From the NCBI GenBank assembly GCA_028686425.1, contig JAQUBZ010000017.1:1-47335 (forward strand): a DNA stretch of 47,335 bases, written 5' to 3'. The notes under the pieces were generated by a model. It had not been told where the DNA came from. It made no database searches and was given only the letters and a program-made list of their open reading frames with translations. Below are positions 14,778 through 23,060 of this stretch, in pieces; the first letter of the stretch is position 1, and each line of letters begins with the position of its first letter. This stretch comes from Bacteroidales bacterium. GTDB taxonomy: Bacteria; Bacteroidota; Bacteroidia; Bacteroidales; UBA932. The translations under genes and the position numbers were made by a program.

Positions 14778-17111
14778 TTAGTAGAGAGGAATATATGCCC
14801 AGAATGTACTCCCATTGTCAGGTGACGATTCTGCTCCTACATCTCCATTCATGGCCTTTACAATAGCTTTTGTGATTGACAATCCTATTCCCGAACCACG
14901 TGTGTGTTTATTTAATTTTTCAAATCTGTCGAATAGTTTGTCTATGTCTTTGGCCGGAACTCCGCAGCCTGTGTCCGACACAATAATCCTGATACCCCTT
15001 TTCTCGTGAATATAAGACATTTTAATCTCCCCAGGCTCTGTAAATTTGATGGCATTTGACAGAAAATTAGTGATAATCTGGCTTACGCGCTCTTTGTCAA
15101 GACATACCAGCAGGTGATTGTCGGGAACCTCGCATATCAATTGCACATTTTCATTAGGTATCTTCTGGGAATATTCTATTCCAAGCTCCTTAAACATAGA
15201 TGCAAAATCAAAGTCATACGGCTTTAATTCGAGATTTCCCGATTCAATCTTGGCCAAATCCATGATGGAGTCGATAAGGGAGATAAGGAATCTGTTGTTC
15301 TTTTTGATGATGGAAATATATTGACGTTTCTCCTCTTCATCCGTACAATTCATCATAATTTCCGAAAATCCGATAATTGCATTGAGCGGCGTGCGTATTT
15401 CGTGAGAGACATTGGCAAGAAATGCGGATTTGAGTTTATCTGATCTTTCGGCTTTGTCCTTTAGCGGGGTCAGCTGATTAATCATGTTATTTAGTTCTGT
15501 GACATCACGCCTGAAGCCGATATATTTGATGATTTTTCCATATTCGTCTTTTTCTAAAGCAGAGCCATTGGTTATCATTGTGAGATATTCTCCTTCCTTG
15601 CAATTCCCGTTCCTGATTCGCAGGGTAAATGAAAAATTATCCTGAAGTCCTTTGTCCATCAGGTCAAAATATTGCAGTGTAATCGGAATATCATCCGGAT
15701 GAATTAGGGAGAGGTATTCTTCCTTACTGATATGGGAATTTCGCTTATAATTGTTGGTAGGGTCATTCATGGCCGAAAATGATTTGGTAGATGTGTAATA
15801 TTCCCATAAAATCAGATTACTTGTAGTTACGGCAAGTTCAATTTTCCTACGGCTGTTTTCCATCTCCTTTTGATAGAGGTAATCGATGGTAATATCTTTA
15901 TAGGTTCCAAGCAGATAGGGATTGTTATCGTCTATTTCGTCAACAAACGTCATCTCGAATTCATAGTATCTTTCAATGTTCTCATCTTCTTTACGGTATC
16001 TCATTACGTAATGCCCCGACCTTTTTTCTCCTGATGAAAGTTCATTTATCAATGTGACGAAAGGGCGCAAATCTGACGGATTTATATATTTGATGAGGTA
16101 TTCAATCCTCATTCCATCTTTTGGGAATATGGACTTTCCATACAGAGGGTAAAAACAGTTGCTTTTTATATTGTATGTCCATGTCGAGATATTACCGGCT
16201 TTAAGCGCCATGGCCAGTTCGGAGTTGAAAATTTTTAGTTTTTTGGTCGAACGGATTACCAATATTCTGATGATTACCGCCGTTAATGTAGCCAAAAGGA
16301 GTAATAATACCACCAAAGTGATGATAATTCTCGTCAGAAGAGATACAGTATGTGTCTCCCTGGATGAACTGAACCACTTGCTGTATATCTTATCATAAGT
16401 ACCGTTCGCCTTCAATGCTTCCAATCCCTGATTTACATTGGTTAAAAGTTCAGGCTCATCTTTGTTGACGACAAAGCAATATTGTATGGGTTTGACATCG
16501 CTTATTATCGAATATTGCAATCCTTGTATATTATAGTGCTTTATCAGATATTTTACGATGTTCTCTTCACAAATGGCCACGTCATATTTGCCTGAAGCCA
16601 ATTCTCTCAGACCATCCGTAATGTTGGTGTACTCGATTATGCTGTTGGATATGCCCGATGTCTTAAGTATTTGGTGAGCCAGAGTGTTGCTTTGTACTAC
16701 GATTTTTTTATTTATCAGCTCTTCAAGGGATTTGATACGCTTCTTATCTCCTTTATACACAAAACACTGTCTGATATAGGAGTGAGGGGTGGAGTAATTG
16801 AAGTATTCAAGCCTTTCAAGAGAGAAAGTGGCTCCCATAAGCATATCAATCTCTCTGTTTTTCAACATGTTGGTGGCAATTCCCCAATCAATTACCTCTA
16901 TATCGCATTCGTATCCGAGCTCTTCCATCAGGGCCTTTGTAAGTTCGACATTATAGCCGTCCGCTTCACCATCTTCATTTAGAAATTCGTATGGTGAATA
17001 ATGTATGTCTCCCTTGATAATCAACTCTTTACGAAGACTGTCTTGCGCAAGTAAGTCTGTACAGACAATAGTGGCAAGCAGCAAACAACACAAAGCCCTA
17101 TGGTAACGCAT
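14778..17111 (-). CDS. Sensor histidine kinase with periplasmic solute-binding domain and PAS domains
   Basis: This 777-residue protein has a signal peptide (1-22). A bacterial extracellular solute-binding family 3 domain follows (about 28-247), with the typical start YSPYEFLNEDGEADGYNVEL. One membrane helix lies at about 261-287. Two PAS-like modules follow (about 292-410 and 423-540); the second contains HPDD and ends ENDKxxGFRRDVTEL-like (IGFRRDVTEL). The kinase core has H-box LANVSHEIRTPLNAI with His570, N-box ITNFLSNAIKF, G1 DTGCGVP and G2 GSGIGLSITKAIV. The architecture recalls BvgS/EvgS-type sensors without their fused receiver domains. It probably binds an amino acid or similar small molecule. 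No response regulator is adjacent, so its partner is unknown. A TATATTTG -7-like sequence lies at 17135-17128. Confidence 0.9.
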   Translation of the reverse strand: MRYHRALCCLLLATIVCTDLLAQDSLRKELIIKGDIHYSPYEFLNEDGEADGYNVELTKALMEELGYECDIEVIDWGIATNMLKNREIDMLMGATFSLERLEYFNYSTPHSYIRQCFVYKGDKKRIKSLEELINKKIVVQSNTLAHQILKTSGISNSIIEYTNITDGLRELASGKYDVAICEENIVKYLIKHYNIQGLQYSIISDVKPIQYCFVVNKDEPELLTNVNQGLEALKANGTYDKIYSKWFSSSRETHTVSLLTRIIITLVVLLLLLATLTAVIIRILVIRSTKKLKIFNSELAMALKAGNISTWTYNIKSNCFYPLYGKSIFPKDGMRIEYLIKYINPSDLRPFVTLINELSSGEKRSGHYVMRYRKEDENIERYYEFEMTFVDEIDDNNPYLLGTYKDITIDYLYQKEMENSRRKIELAVTTSNLILWEYYTSTKSFSAMNDPTNNYKRNSHISKEEYLSLIHPDDIPITLQYFDLMDKGLQDNFSFTLRIRNGNCKEGEYLTMITNGSALEKDEYGKIIKYIGFRRDVTELNNMINQLTPLKDKAERSDKLKSAFLANVSHEIRTPLNAIIGFSEIMMNCTDEEEKRQYISIIKKNNRFLISLIDSIMDLAKIESGNLELKPYDFDFASMFKELGIEYSQKIPNENVQLICEVPDNHLLVCLDKERVSQIITNFLSNAIKFTEPGEIKMSYIHEKRGIRIIVSDTGCGVPAKDIDKLFDRFEKLNKHTRGSGIGLSITKAIVKAMNGDVGAESSPDNGSTFWAYIPLY

Positions 17112-17160
17112 ACTAATATATTTTCGTCAAATATAATAAATAATATTGGAAAAGGGCCAA

Positions 17161-17192
17161 AATAAAAACCGACCCGGATGATTCCGAATCGG
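17161..17192 (-). terminator. Terminator of the LemA transcript
   Basis: On the minus strand CCGATTCGG (17192-17184) pairs with CCGGGTCGG (17177-17169), with two G-U pairs, followed by TTTTTATTTT. Confidence 0.75.
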
Positions 17193-17217
17193 CCTTTAAA
17201 CTTTTTGGGAGGGATGT

Positions 17218-17811
17218 TTAGAACTTCAACTCAACTTTTGGAGCCACATCACTTCCTTCGGCTGCTTTGAAATAGGCTTTTTTGCTGAAACCTCCGATGC
17301 TTGCAACGATATTTGCAGGAAATCTGCGAATCATCGTGTTGAAAGATTGGACAGTCTCATTAAATTTGTTACGCTCTACTGCAATCCTGTTTTCAGTACC
17401 TTCCAATTGGGCTTGAAGTTCAAGAAAGTTCTGGTTGGCCTTTAATTCGGGATAGCGTTCAACAACTACAAGAAGTTTGCTCAGTGCTGAGCTCAAATTG
17501 TCTTGTGCCTGTTGAAAAGCTGCCATGTTTTCTTCAGTCAGGTTGGTCGGGTCAATCTTGGTGGAAGTGGCTGCGGCACGCGCTGTGATTACTGCCTCCA
17601 ATGTGCTCTTTTCGTAATCTGCTGCCCCCTGGACACTTGCTACCAGATTTGGAATAAGGTCGGCACGGCGTTGATATACGTTTTCGACATTTCCCCATGC
17701 ATTGCCGACACCCTCTTCGGCGGTTACTATTTTGTTATAAATCTTCACTCCCCAGATAACTGCGAGAACTACGACTGCCAAAATAATAATCCAAACGGAA
17801 ACCTTTTTCAT
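17218..17811 (-). CDS. lemA: LemA family membrane protein
   Basis: The protein is 197 residues from the ATG at 17811. An upstream ATG in the same frame would overlap the previous gene by 31 bases and put a poor basic extension before the membrane helix. An N-terminal helix (VSVWIIILAVVVLAVIWG) is followed by the LemA signature NKIVTAEEGVGNAWGNVENV and YQRRADLIPNLVASVQGAA. The helical body then has RYPELKANQNFLELQAQLEG and ENRIAVERNKFNETVQSFNT. LemA proteins sit in the inner membrane with a long helical domain outside the cytoplasm. Their role is unclear, and in other bacteria they are often paired with Zn-peptidases or TPM-domain proteins. Here the partner is the 90-residue gene immediately upstream, with a 20-base gap. 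Confidence 0.93.
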   Translation of the reverse strand: MKKVSVWIIILAVVVLAVIWGVKIYNKIVTAEEGVGNAWGNVENVYQRRADLIPNLVASVQGAADYEKSTLEAVITARAAATSTKIDPTNLTEENMAAFQQAQDNLSSALSKLLVVVERYPELKANQNFLELQAQLEGTENRIAVERNKFNETVQSFNTMIRRFPANIVASIGGFSKKAYFKAAEGSDVAPKVELKF

Positions 17812-17831
17812 TTTGATTGATATTATGTTGA

Positions 17832-18104
17832 TTATTTTGCCAATGCACTTAACTTTTCGCAAAGTTCGTCAAGTCCTTTGTACATATCTGCAATTACAGC
17901 TTTGTACTGAACTTTAATTTTTTGGGTTTTGTCGGGGTGATTAACTCTGTCAAACAAGTCATTGGCCAATTTGTTGGCACCATTGATGAGTTTTTCAACT
18001 TCAGTTGTGTCTTTTTCAGGGTGAAGCAGTGAGAATAAAACACAATCTTCAACAAAATCACCTACAAGGAAATCAATATCCTTCTTAATAACTCTTAAAT
18101 TCAT
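17832..18104 (-). CDS. Small conserved-looking hypothetical protein upstream of lemA
   Basis: This 90-residue acidic, all-helical protein has no signal peptide. It begins MNLRVIKKDIDFLVGDFVED and contains CVLFSLLHPEKDTTEVEKLI and DMYKGLDELCEKLSALAK. I do not recognise a named family. It lies 20 bases before lemA on the same strand, has a TATCTTTG -7 element (18137-18130, minus strand) just upstream, and so probably forms a two-gene operon with lemA. A cytoplasmic partner or regulator of LemA is possible, but this is only inferred from position. Confidence 0.75.
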   Translation of the reverse strand: MNLRVIKKDIDFLVGDFVEDCVLFSLLHPEKDTTEVEKLINGANKLANDLFDRVNHPDKTQKIKVQYKAVIADMYKGLDELCEKLSALAK

Positions 18105-18147
18105 ATCAGTATTTTTTTATTTTGTGGCGCAAAGATAAACCTTTTTT

Positions 18148-19326
18148 CTATAATGTGATAATTCCCGGTTTTTTTGTTAATCCCAAACCAGGTTTGTCTT
18201 CAAGCGTAATCTTGCCGTCAACAAGTTTCATTCCGTTGAAACAGTCGTTTGCAAGCAGGTAGTTGCCGTCAAGATCGGCCCATTGCACTTTCGGGGCTAT
18301 TTGGGCAGCTGCCGAGATGGCAACGGAAGTTTCAGTCATACAGCCCACCATGAGCTTCATGTGGAGAGAATTGGCAAGTGTCACCATCTCACGTGCTTCT
18401 CGCATGCCTGTACATTTCATCAGTTTGATGTTGATACCGTGGAAAGCTCCTTTCAGTTTGGGAATATCACTGAGCCTCTGGCATGATTCGTCTGCAATGA
18501 TAGGAAGCGGACTACGCTCTGTAATCCATGCAATATCGTCGAGAAGAAATTTGGACATAGGCTGTTCGATCATGTTTACGTTTCTTTCGCTCAGCCAGTT
18601 GATCATATCCAGAGCCTGATGTTTGTCTTTCCATCCCTGATTGGCATCAATGCAGATGACGGTGTTGGTCTTTGCCCTTATAAGATTGATCATACGCTTG
18701 TCGTCTTTTTCGGATATGCCGAGTTTGACTTTTATGACCTTAGTCCATGATGCTTCCTCGATTTTTTCATTCACGACATCGTCACTTGCATCATAACCAA
18801 TTGTATAAGAGGTACATGGTGCATCATTGGGGTTGAATCCCCACATTTTCCACCAAGGCTGTCCGATTATATTTCCAACAAGGTCGTGCAGTGCAATGTC
18901 AACGGATGCTTTGGCTGCAGTGTTGTTGGTAGTCAACTTGTCAACGGCAGCCATTATGTCTTCGATTTGGAATGGGTTATTGAATTTAGGCATCACATTT
19001 TCAGCCACTTTCTTCAAAAATTCATTGACTGATGCCTGTGTCTCCCCAAGATACGGTGGCATTGCAGCTTCTCCATACCCCGAATAACCGTCCCACGAGA
19101 GTTTTGTAATAACAATTGGGGTTTGAGTCCTTGAAGAGCCTGAAATAGTAAAAGTATATTTCATCTGCCCCATAAAGTTTTCCCATTCAAGGAGGAGGTT
19201 TTTGCTGCCTGATTTTTTCTTTGCATTTGCAGCATTACTGCTTGCAAACAGATCTGATGGTCTTAAGATTGCTGCCGCTGCTGTAATCAGCCCCGCAGTT
19301 TTCAGAAAATTTCTTCTATCACTCAT
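18148..19326 (-). CDS. Exported dipeptide epimerase (enolase superfamily, L-Ala-D/L-Glu epimerase type)
   Basis: This 392-residue enzyme belongs to the muconate-lactonizing subgroup of the enolase superfamily. Acid/base lysines are in the KVKLG motif (Lys199/Lys201). Metal ligands are Asp227 (CIDANQ), Glu254 (IEQPM) and Asp279 (IADES). Lys301/Lys304 lie in NIKLMK on the opposite side, and DLDG (351-354) completes the dipeptide-epimerase pattern. The N-terminus (SDRRNFLKTAG, then an alanine-rich stretch) looks like a Tat signal, so the enzyme is probably exported folded. It should interconvert L-Ala-D-Glu and L-Ala-L-Glu released from murein. The NlpC/P60 endopeptidase gene directly upstream supports a peptidoglycan-peptide salvage role. 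Other dipeptide specificities are possible. Confidence 0.86.
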   Translation of the reverse strand: MSDRRNFLKTAGLITAAAAILRPSDLFASSNAANAKKKSGSKNLLLEWENFMGQMKYTFTISGSSRTQTPIVITKLSWDGYSGYGEAAMPPYLGETQASVNEFLKKVAENVMPKFNNPFQIEDIMAAVDKLTTNNTAAKASVDIALHDLVGNIIGQPWWKMWGFNPNDAPCTSYTIGYDASDDVVNEKIEEASWTKVIKVKLGISEKDDKRMINLIRAKTNTVICIDANQGWKDKHQALDMINWLSERNVNMIEQPMSKFLLDDIAWITERSPLPIIADESCQRLSDIPKLKGAFHGINIKLMKCTGMREAREMVTLANSLHMKLMVGCMTETSVAISAAAQIAPKVQWADLDGNYLLANDCFNGMKLVDGKITLEDKPGLGLTKKPGIITL

Positions 19327-19347
19327 TTTATTAGTTATGTAATTGGA

Positions 19348-20544
19348 TTATTCAATAGTTTTAAAATACCAAGGATGGTGTTTGATGGAGGTGATACCTT
19401 TGTCTGCATCTTCGTTTCCGAGGATTCTCCTTGCACGAATAAGACGTACCGATCCTTCATAATAGTTGTCTGCTTCAGGAATAAGGGAATTGATTCGAAC
19501 TGAAGTTGCACAGTGAATAAACTCTCCATTGCCTATATAGATGCCCACGTGAGTGGCTCTCTCTTTCTGCGTTTCAGTGGCTTTTCTTCCAAAAAAGATC
19601 AAATCTCCCATTTTCAGATTGTCAAGACCGTTGGTTATGTCAACGTCATCCCCCGTATATACCTGTTGAGAAGCATCTCTTTGCAGAATAATGCCGTTGA
19701 GGTAATAAGTAGTCTTTGTAAATCCGCTGCAATCCATCCCTTTGACCGAAGTTCCGCCCCACATATAAGGGAAACCGAGGAATTGTTTGGCTGTTGCAAT
19801 TATTTTTTCAGGTGTAGGTTTACGAGAATCGAGCCATTGAGTGAAATCTTGTGAGTGCTCTTTCAGCAAATATGCTTCTTTTCCGTTGGGAAGCAGGACT
19901 TTATAATATTTTCCCTGTTCTGACAGTTTGGTGACAATGCAACCCCATACGGCATCACACACAACAGTGGCATTGTCAGAAGGTTGAGATCGAAGAATGG
20001 TGTAATAAGTGTTTACAACGACTTTAGGTGCGTCACGCCACACTTGGGCTTCTTCTTTAGTGACCGCAGCAACACTGCCTGATGTGACCCATGCTATGTA
20101 TCCTTCGGGAGATACTACTCTCAGCCATCCTCCTCTCTTCTCGAGAATCTGAAGAGGAGTACCAAGCAATGTCTGGGTGCCCGATTCTTCGTCATATCCA
20201 GGTTTCATGCGTATATTGATTACTGACAAATTTGTAATACCGTAAGTCTTGTCTCCGAGTTCGGGGTGAGGAAGCAGGACCATACTGTCTAAAATATCTA
20301 TTTTATTCTCTGCAAGTTTGGACAACAGAGCGTCTTTGGCCTCTTTTTCAGTGGTTACACCCCTCAAAACGAGATTTTCTCCCACTTTTTCAATCTCGGC
20401 TTCAAAAGTTTTGACTCTGCTGTCAGGAGCAAATTCCGATTTGACCTCTTTGGAAACGGTCTCAAAAGCCTTTGAAAAGTCATTTGAGTCACAAGAACAG
20501 ATGATTAGCAATGTGGCAATTGCAAGAAATAATGGTTTTTTCAT
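19348..20544 (-). CDS. NlpC/P60 lipoprotein endopeptidase with SH3-like domains
   Basis: The protein is 398 residues from the ATG at 20544; the open frame extends 13 codons further but the lipoprotein signal starts here. The signal ends in IICSC, giving a probable lipidated Cys. Two SH3-like domains follow (about 100-165 and 175-235), with VINIRMKPG and GGWLRVVSPEGYIAWV. The C-terminal NlpC/P60 domain begins near 245. The catalytic triad is visible as Cys272 (GMDCSGF), His332 (ATHVGIYIG) and His344 (FIHCATS). This is the layout of gamma-D-glutamyl-L-diamino-acid endopeptidases of the YkfC type. The product, L-Ala-D-Glu, is the substrate of the epimerase encoded 21 bases downstream. Confidence 0.9.
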   Translation of the reverse strand: MKKPLFLAIATLLIICSCDSNDFSKAFETVSKEVKSEFAPDSRVKTFEAEIEKVGENLVLRGVTTEKEAKDALLSKLAENKIDILDSMVLLPHPELGDKTYGITNLSVINIRMKPGYDEESGTQTLLGTPLQILEKRGGWLRVVSPEGYIAWVTSGSVAAVTKEEAQVWRDAPKVVVNTYYTILRSQPSDNATVVCDAVWGCIVTKLSEQGKYYKVLLPNGKEAYLLKEHSQDFTQWLDSRKPTPEKIIATAKQFLGFPYMWGGTSVKGMDCSGFTKTTYYLNGIILQRDASQQVYTGDDVDITNGLDNLKMGDLIFFGRKATETQKERATHVGIYIGNGEFIHCATSVRINSLIPEADNYYEGSVRLIRARRILGNEDADKGITSIKHHPWYFKTIE

Positions 20545-20580
20545 ACTCATAGATAGTTTATCTTTATTAAGTTCGACTAA

Positions 20581-20611
20581 CAAAAGTACTTAAATTCTTA
20601 TCTTTGCGCAA
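20581..20611 (-). promoter_or_regulatory. Promoter of the NlpC/P60-epimerase unit
   Basis: On the minus strand TTG (20611-20609), 20 bases, TACTTTTG (20588-20581). It overlaps the divergent radical SAM promoter. Confidence 0.72.
20599..20606 (+). promoter_or_regulatory. -7 element of the radical SAM gene
   Basis: TATCTTTG matches the consensus and lies 20 bases before the ATG at 20627. It sits inside the spacer of the divergent promoter (20581-20611). Confidence 0.6.
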
Positions 20612-20626
20612 GAAAAATTTGAATTG

Positions 20627-21547
20627 ATGGATAAACGATACAACTCTTTCGTGGGTTATTTTAAGAACAAATACGGCTGCAGATTGCAGAAAATAGTGAT
20701 AGATGCCGGTTTTACATGTCCCAACAGGGATGGTTCACTATCTGTCGGAGGTTGTACATATTGTGACAATAAGGCATTTCATCCGTCATACAGCACTCCC
20801 GACAAAAGTTTAGACCGGCAGATAGAGGAGGGAATAGAGTTTCATCGCGGCAGATACCGGAATGCCACAAAATATCTGGCCTATTTTCAGCCATATTCTA
20901 ATACATACGCTCCACTCGATACCCTCAAAAAAGTATATGAAGAGGCTCTCGCTCATGAGCAGATTGCCGGAATTGTAATCGGAACGAGGCCTGATTGCGT
21001 GGATGAGCGCAAACTTGATTATCTGGTTAAATTATCTGAACAACACATAGTTATCATAGAATATGGAATAGAATCGTGCAGCAATAGGACACTTGTGCGC
21101 ATCAATAGAGGGCATACGTGGGAACAAGCTGTCGAGACGGTCAATAAAACTGCCGAAAGAGGACTTCATCAAGGGGCTCATTTTATTTTCGGCCTGCCGG
21201 GGGAAAGTAGAGAAGATATGATATCTATGGCTGCCAAAATCAACACATTGCCTATATTATCGGCCAAATTTCACCAGCTGCAGATAATCAAAGGTACTCG
21301 GATGGAGCGGGAATTTGCTACTCAACCAGGTGATTTCAAAACATTTGCATTGGATGAATATATCGACTTTTTCGTTGATTTTTTAGAGCGATTGAGACCC
21401 GATCTCTATATAGAGAGATTTGCAGGTGAAGTGCCTCCGAGATTTGTCAACTCCACTCCGTGGGGAATGATTCGCAACGTGGAGTTATTGAGAATGTTGG
21501 AAAAAAGACTTGAAGAGAGAGATAGTTGGCAAGGCAAGTTGTTATAA
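20627..21547 (+). CDS. Radical SAM protein, YhcC/TIGR01212 family
   Basis: The protein is 306 residues from the ATG at 20627. The 4Fe-4S/SAM cysteines are Cys31, Cys43 and Cys46 in the pattern CPNRDG...GGCTYC, the variant motif of the YhcC (TIGR01212) family and of the related Elp3-like group. Later conserved segments include ARxTRPDCV-like IVIGTRPDCVDERKLDYL, EYGIESCSNRTLVRINRGH and HFIFGLPGESREDM. Family members are cytosolic radical SAM enzymes of unsettled substrate. The last part (ERFAGEVPPRFVNSTPWG) is also family typical. It is divergent from the murein-peptide unit and followed closely by guaB. Confidence 0.9.
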   Translation: MDKRYNSFVGYFKNKYGCRLQKIVIDAGFTCPNRDGSLSVGGCTYCDNKAFHPSYSTPDKSLDRQIEEGIEFHRGRYRNATKYLAYFQPYSNTYAPLDTLKKVYEEALAHEQIAGIVIGTRPDCVDERKLDYLVKLSEQHIVIIEYGIESCSNRTLVRINRGHTWEQAVETVNKTAERGLHQGAHFIFGLPGESREDMISMAAKINTLPILSAKFHQLQIIKGTRMEREFATQPGDFKTFALDEYIDFFVDFLERLRPDLYIERFAGEVPPRFVNSTPWGMIRNVELLRMLEKRLEERDSWQGKLL

Positions 21548-21568
21548 GCGATAGTTTTCGTATATTTG
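21539..21568 (+). promoter_or_regulatory. Promoter of guaB
   Basis: TTG (21539-21541), 19 bases, TATATTTG (21561-21568). The -33 lies within the last codons of the radical SAM gene. Confidence 0.75.
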
Positions 21569-21589
21569 CAGTTTATAAAATTAAGAAAT

Positions 21590-23059
21590 ATGCAATCAAT
21601 ATCCGACAAAATCGTAATGGAGGGATTAACGTATGACGACGTTCTACTTATTCCCGCCCGCTCTGAGGTTCTCCCGAGGGAGGTAAATGTTTCTACCATG
21701 TTTTCAAGAGAGATTCCTCTTCACGTTCCTATTGTTTCTGCCGCAATGGATACTGTAACAGATGCAAATCTGGCTATCGCCATTGCAAGAGAGGGAGGTA
21801 TCGGGGTTATTCACAAGAATATGCCTATTGAACAGCAGATGGAGCATGTCCGCAAAGTGAAACGTGCTGAAAACGGGATGATATATGATCCTGTCACCAT
21901 CAAATATGATGCTTTTGTCGGAGATGCTCTCAGGTTAATGGCTGAAAATCATATAGGAGGCATTCCTGTTGTTGATGATCAGAACCATTTGATAGGGATT
22001 GTGACCAACAGAGATTTGCGTTTTCAGGACAACATGAAAACCCCCATCACAGAAGTGATGACGAGTGAGAATCTTATTACAGTAGGGGTGAAGACGGATA
22101 TTCCTCAGGCAACAGAGGTGTTGAGAAAGAACAGAATAGAGAAATTGCCGGTGGTTGACGAGAATAAAAAACTTGTCGGGCTGATTACATACAGAGATAT
22201 AAGCAAAATAAAGAATAATCCCACTGCAAGTAAAGACAGCAGGGGACGGCTGCTCGTTGCTGCTGCTGTCGGTATCAATTCGCACAGTCTGGAAGATGTC
22301 GAAAAATTGGTTTCGGTTCAGACCGATGCAGTCGTTCTCGATACGGCACACGGACATTCCGTATTTGTATTGGAAACAATCAAAAAAGTTCGTAAAGCTT
22401 TTCCGAACCTTCAGATTATTGCCGGAAATATAGCCACGGGTGAAGCGGCTATTGCACTTAAAGAGTGCGGTGTTGACGGTATCAAAGTCGGTATAGGACC
22501 AGGCTCGATTTGTACGACACGAATTATTGCAGGTATAGGTGTGCCTCAGCTTACAGCAGTAATGAATGCTGCCGCCGCCCTTAAAGGGTCCGGTATTCCG
22601 ATTATTGCGGATGGCGGTATTCGTTATTCGGGAGACATCGTCAAGGCTCTTGCGGCAGGTGCGAGCACTATCATGGCCGGATCTCTTTTCGCAGGCGTTG
22701 AAGAGGCTCCGGGCGAAGCTATTATTCTTAACGGAAGAAAATTCAAGTCATATAGGGGCATGGGATCCCTCGAAGCTATGCAAAAAGGCTCAAAAGACAG
22801 ATATTTTCAAGATATGGAAGAGGATATAAAGAAGCTTGTGCCGGAGGGAATAGTTGCCCAGGTGCCTTATAAGGGTACTTTGGCAGAAGTGATCTATCAG
22901 TTGCTCGGAGGGCTGAAAGCAGGTATGGGTTATTGTGGCGCTGCCAATCTCAATGTCCTTAAAGAGGCTAAATTTGTCAAAATCACTTCGGCAGGTATGG
23001 CGGAGAGCCATCCTCACGATGTTACGATTACCAGAGAATCCCCAAATTATTCGAGATAA
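21590..23059 (+). CDS. guaB: Inosine-5'-monophosphate dehydrogenase
   Basis: This 489-residue enzyme oxidises IMP to XMP with NAD+, the first committed step of GMP synthesis. The start is the ATG at 21590, just after the promoter. The catalytic loop [10 protein letters not shown] contains the active-site Cys308. Two CBS domains form the Bateman module (about 95-210). The phosphate-binding and flap segments are present ([20 protein letters not shown]). The length is standard. It heads a tightly packed operon: the next ATG is one base after its stop codon. A purine enzyme leading an envelope-biogenesis operon is presumably a matter of shared growth-linked expression. Confidence 0.98.
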   Translation: MQSISDKIVMEGLTYDDVLLIPARSEVLPREVNVSTMFSREIPLHVPIVSAAMDTVTDANLAIAIAREGGIGVIHKNMPIEQQMEHVRKVKRAENGMIYDPVTIKYDAFVGDALRLMAENHIGGIPVVDDQNHLIGIVTNRDLRFQDNMKTPITEVMTSENLITVGVKTDIPQATEVLRKNRIEKLPVVDENKKLVGLITYRDISKIKNNPTASKDSRGRLLVAAAVGINSHSLEDVEKLVSVQTDAVVLDTAHGHSVFVLETIKKVRKAFPNLQIIAGNIATGEAAIALKECGVDGIKVGIGPGSICTTRIIAGIGVPQLTAVMNAAAALKGSGIPIIADGGIRYSGDIVKALAAGASTIMAGSLFAGVEEAPGEAIILNGRKFKSYRGMGSLEAMQKGSKDRYFQDMEEDIKKLVPEGIVAQVPYKGTLAEVIYQLLGGLKAGMGYCGAANLNVLKEAKFVKITSAGMAESHPHDVTITRESPNYSR

Positions 23060-23060
23060 A

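Noticed and set aside
22935-23060. Upstream extension of the SurA-like lipoprotein frame.
   Set aside because: It overlaps the end of guaB. The lipoprotein signal begins at the ATG at 23061.
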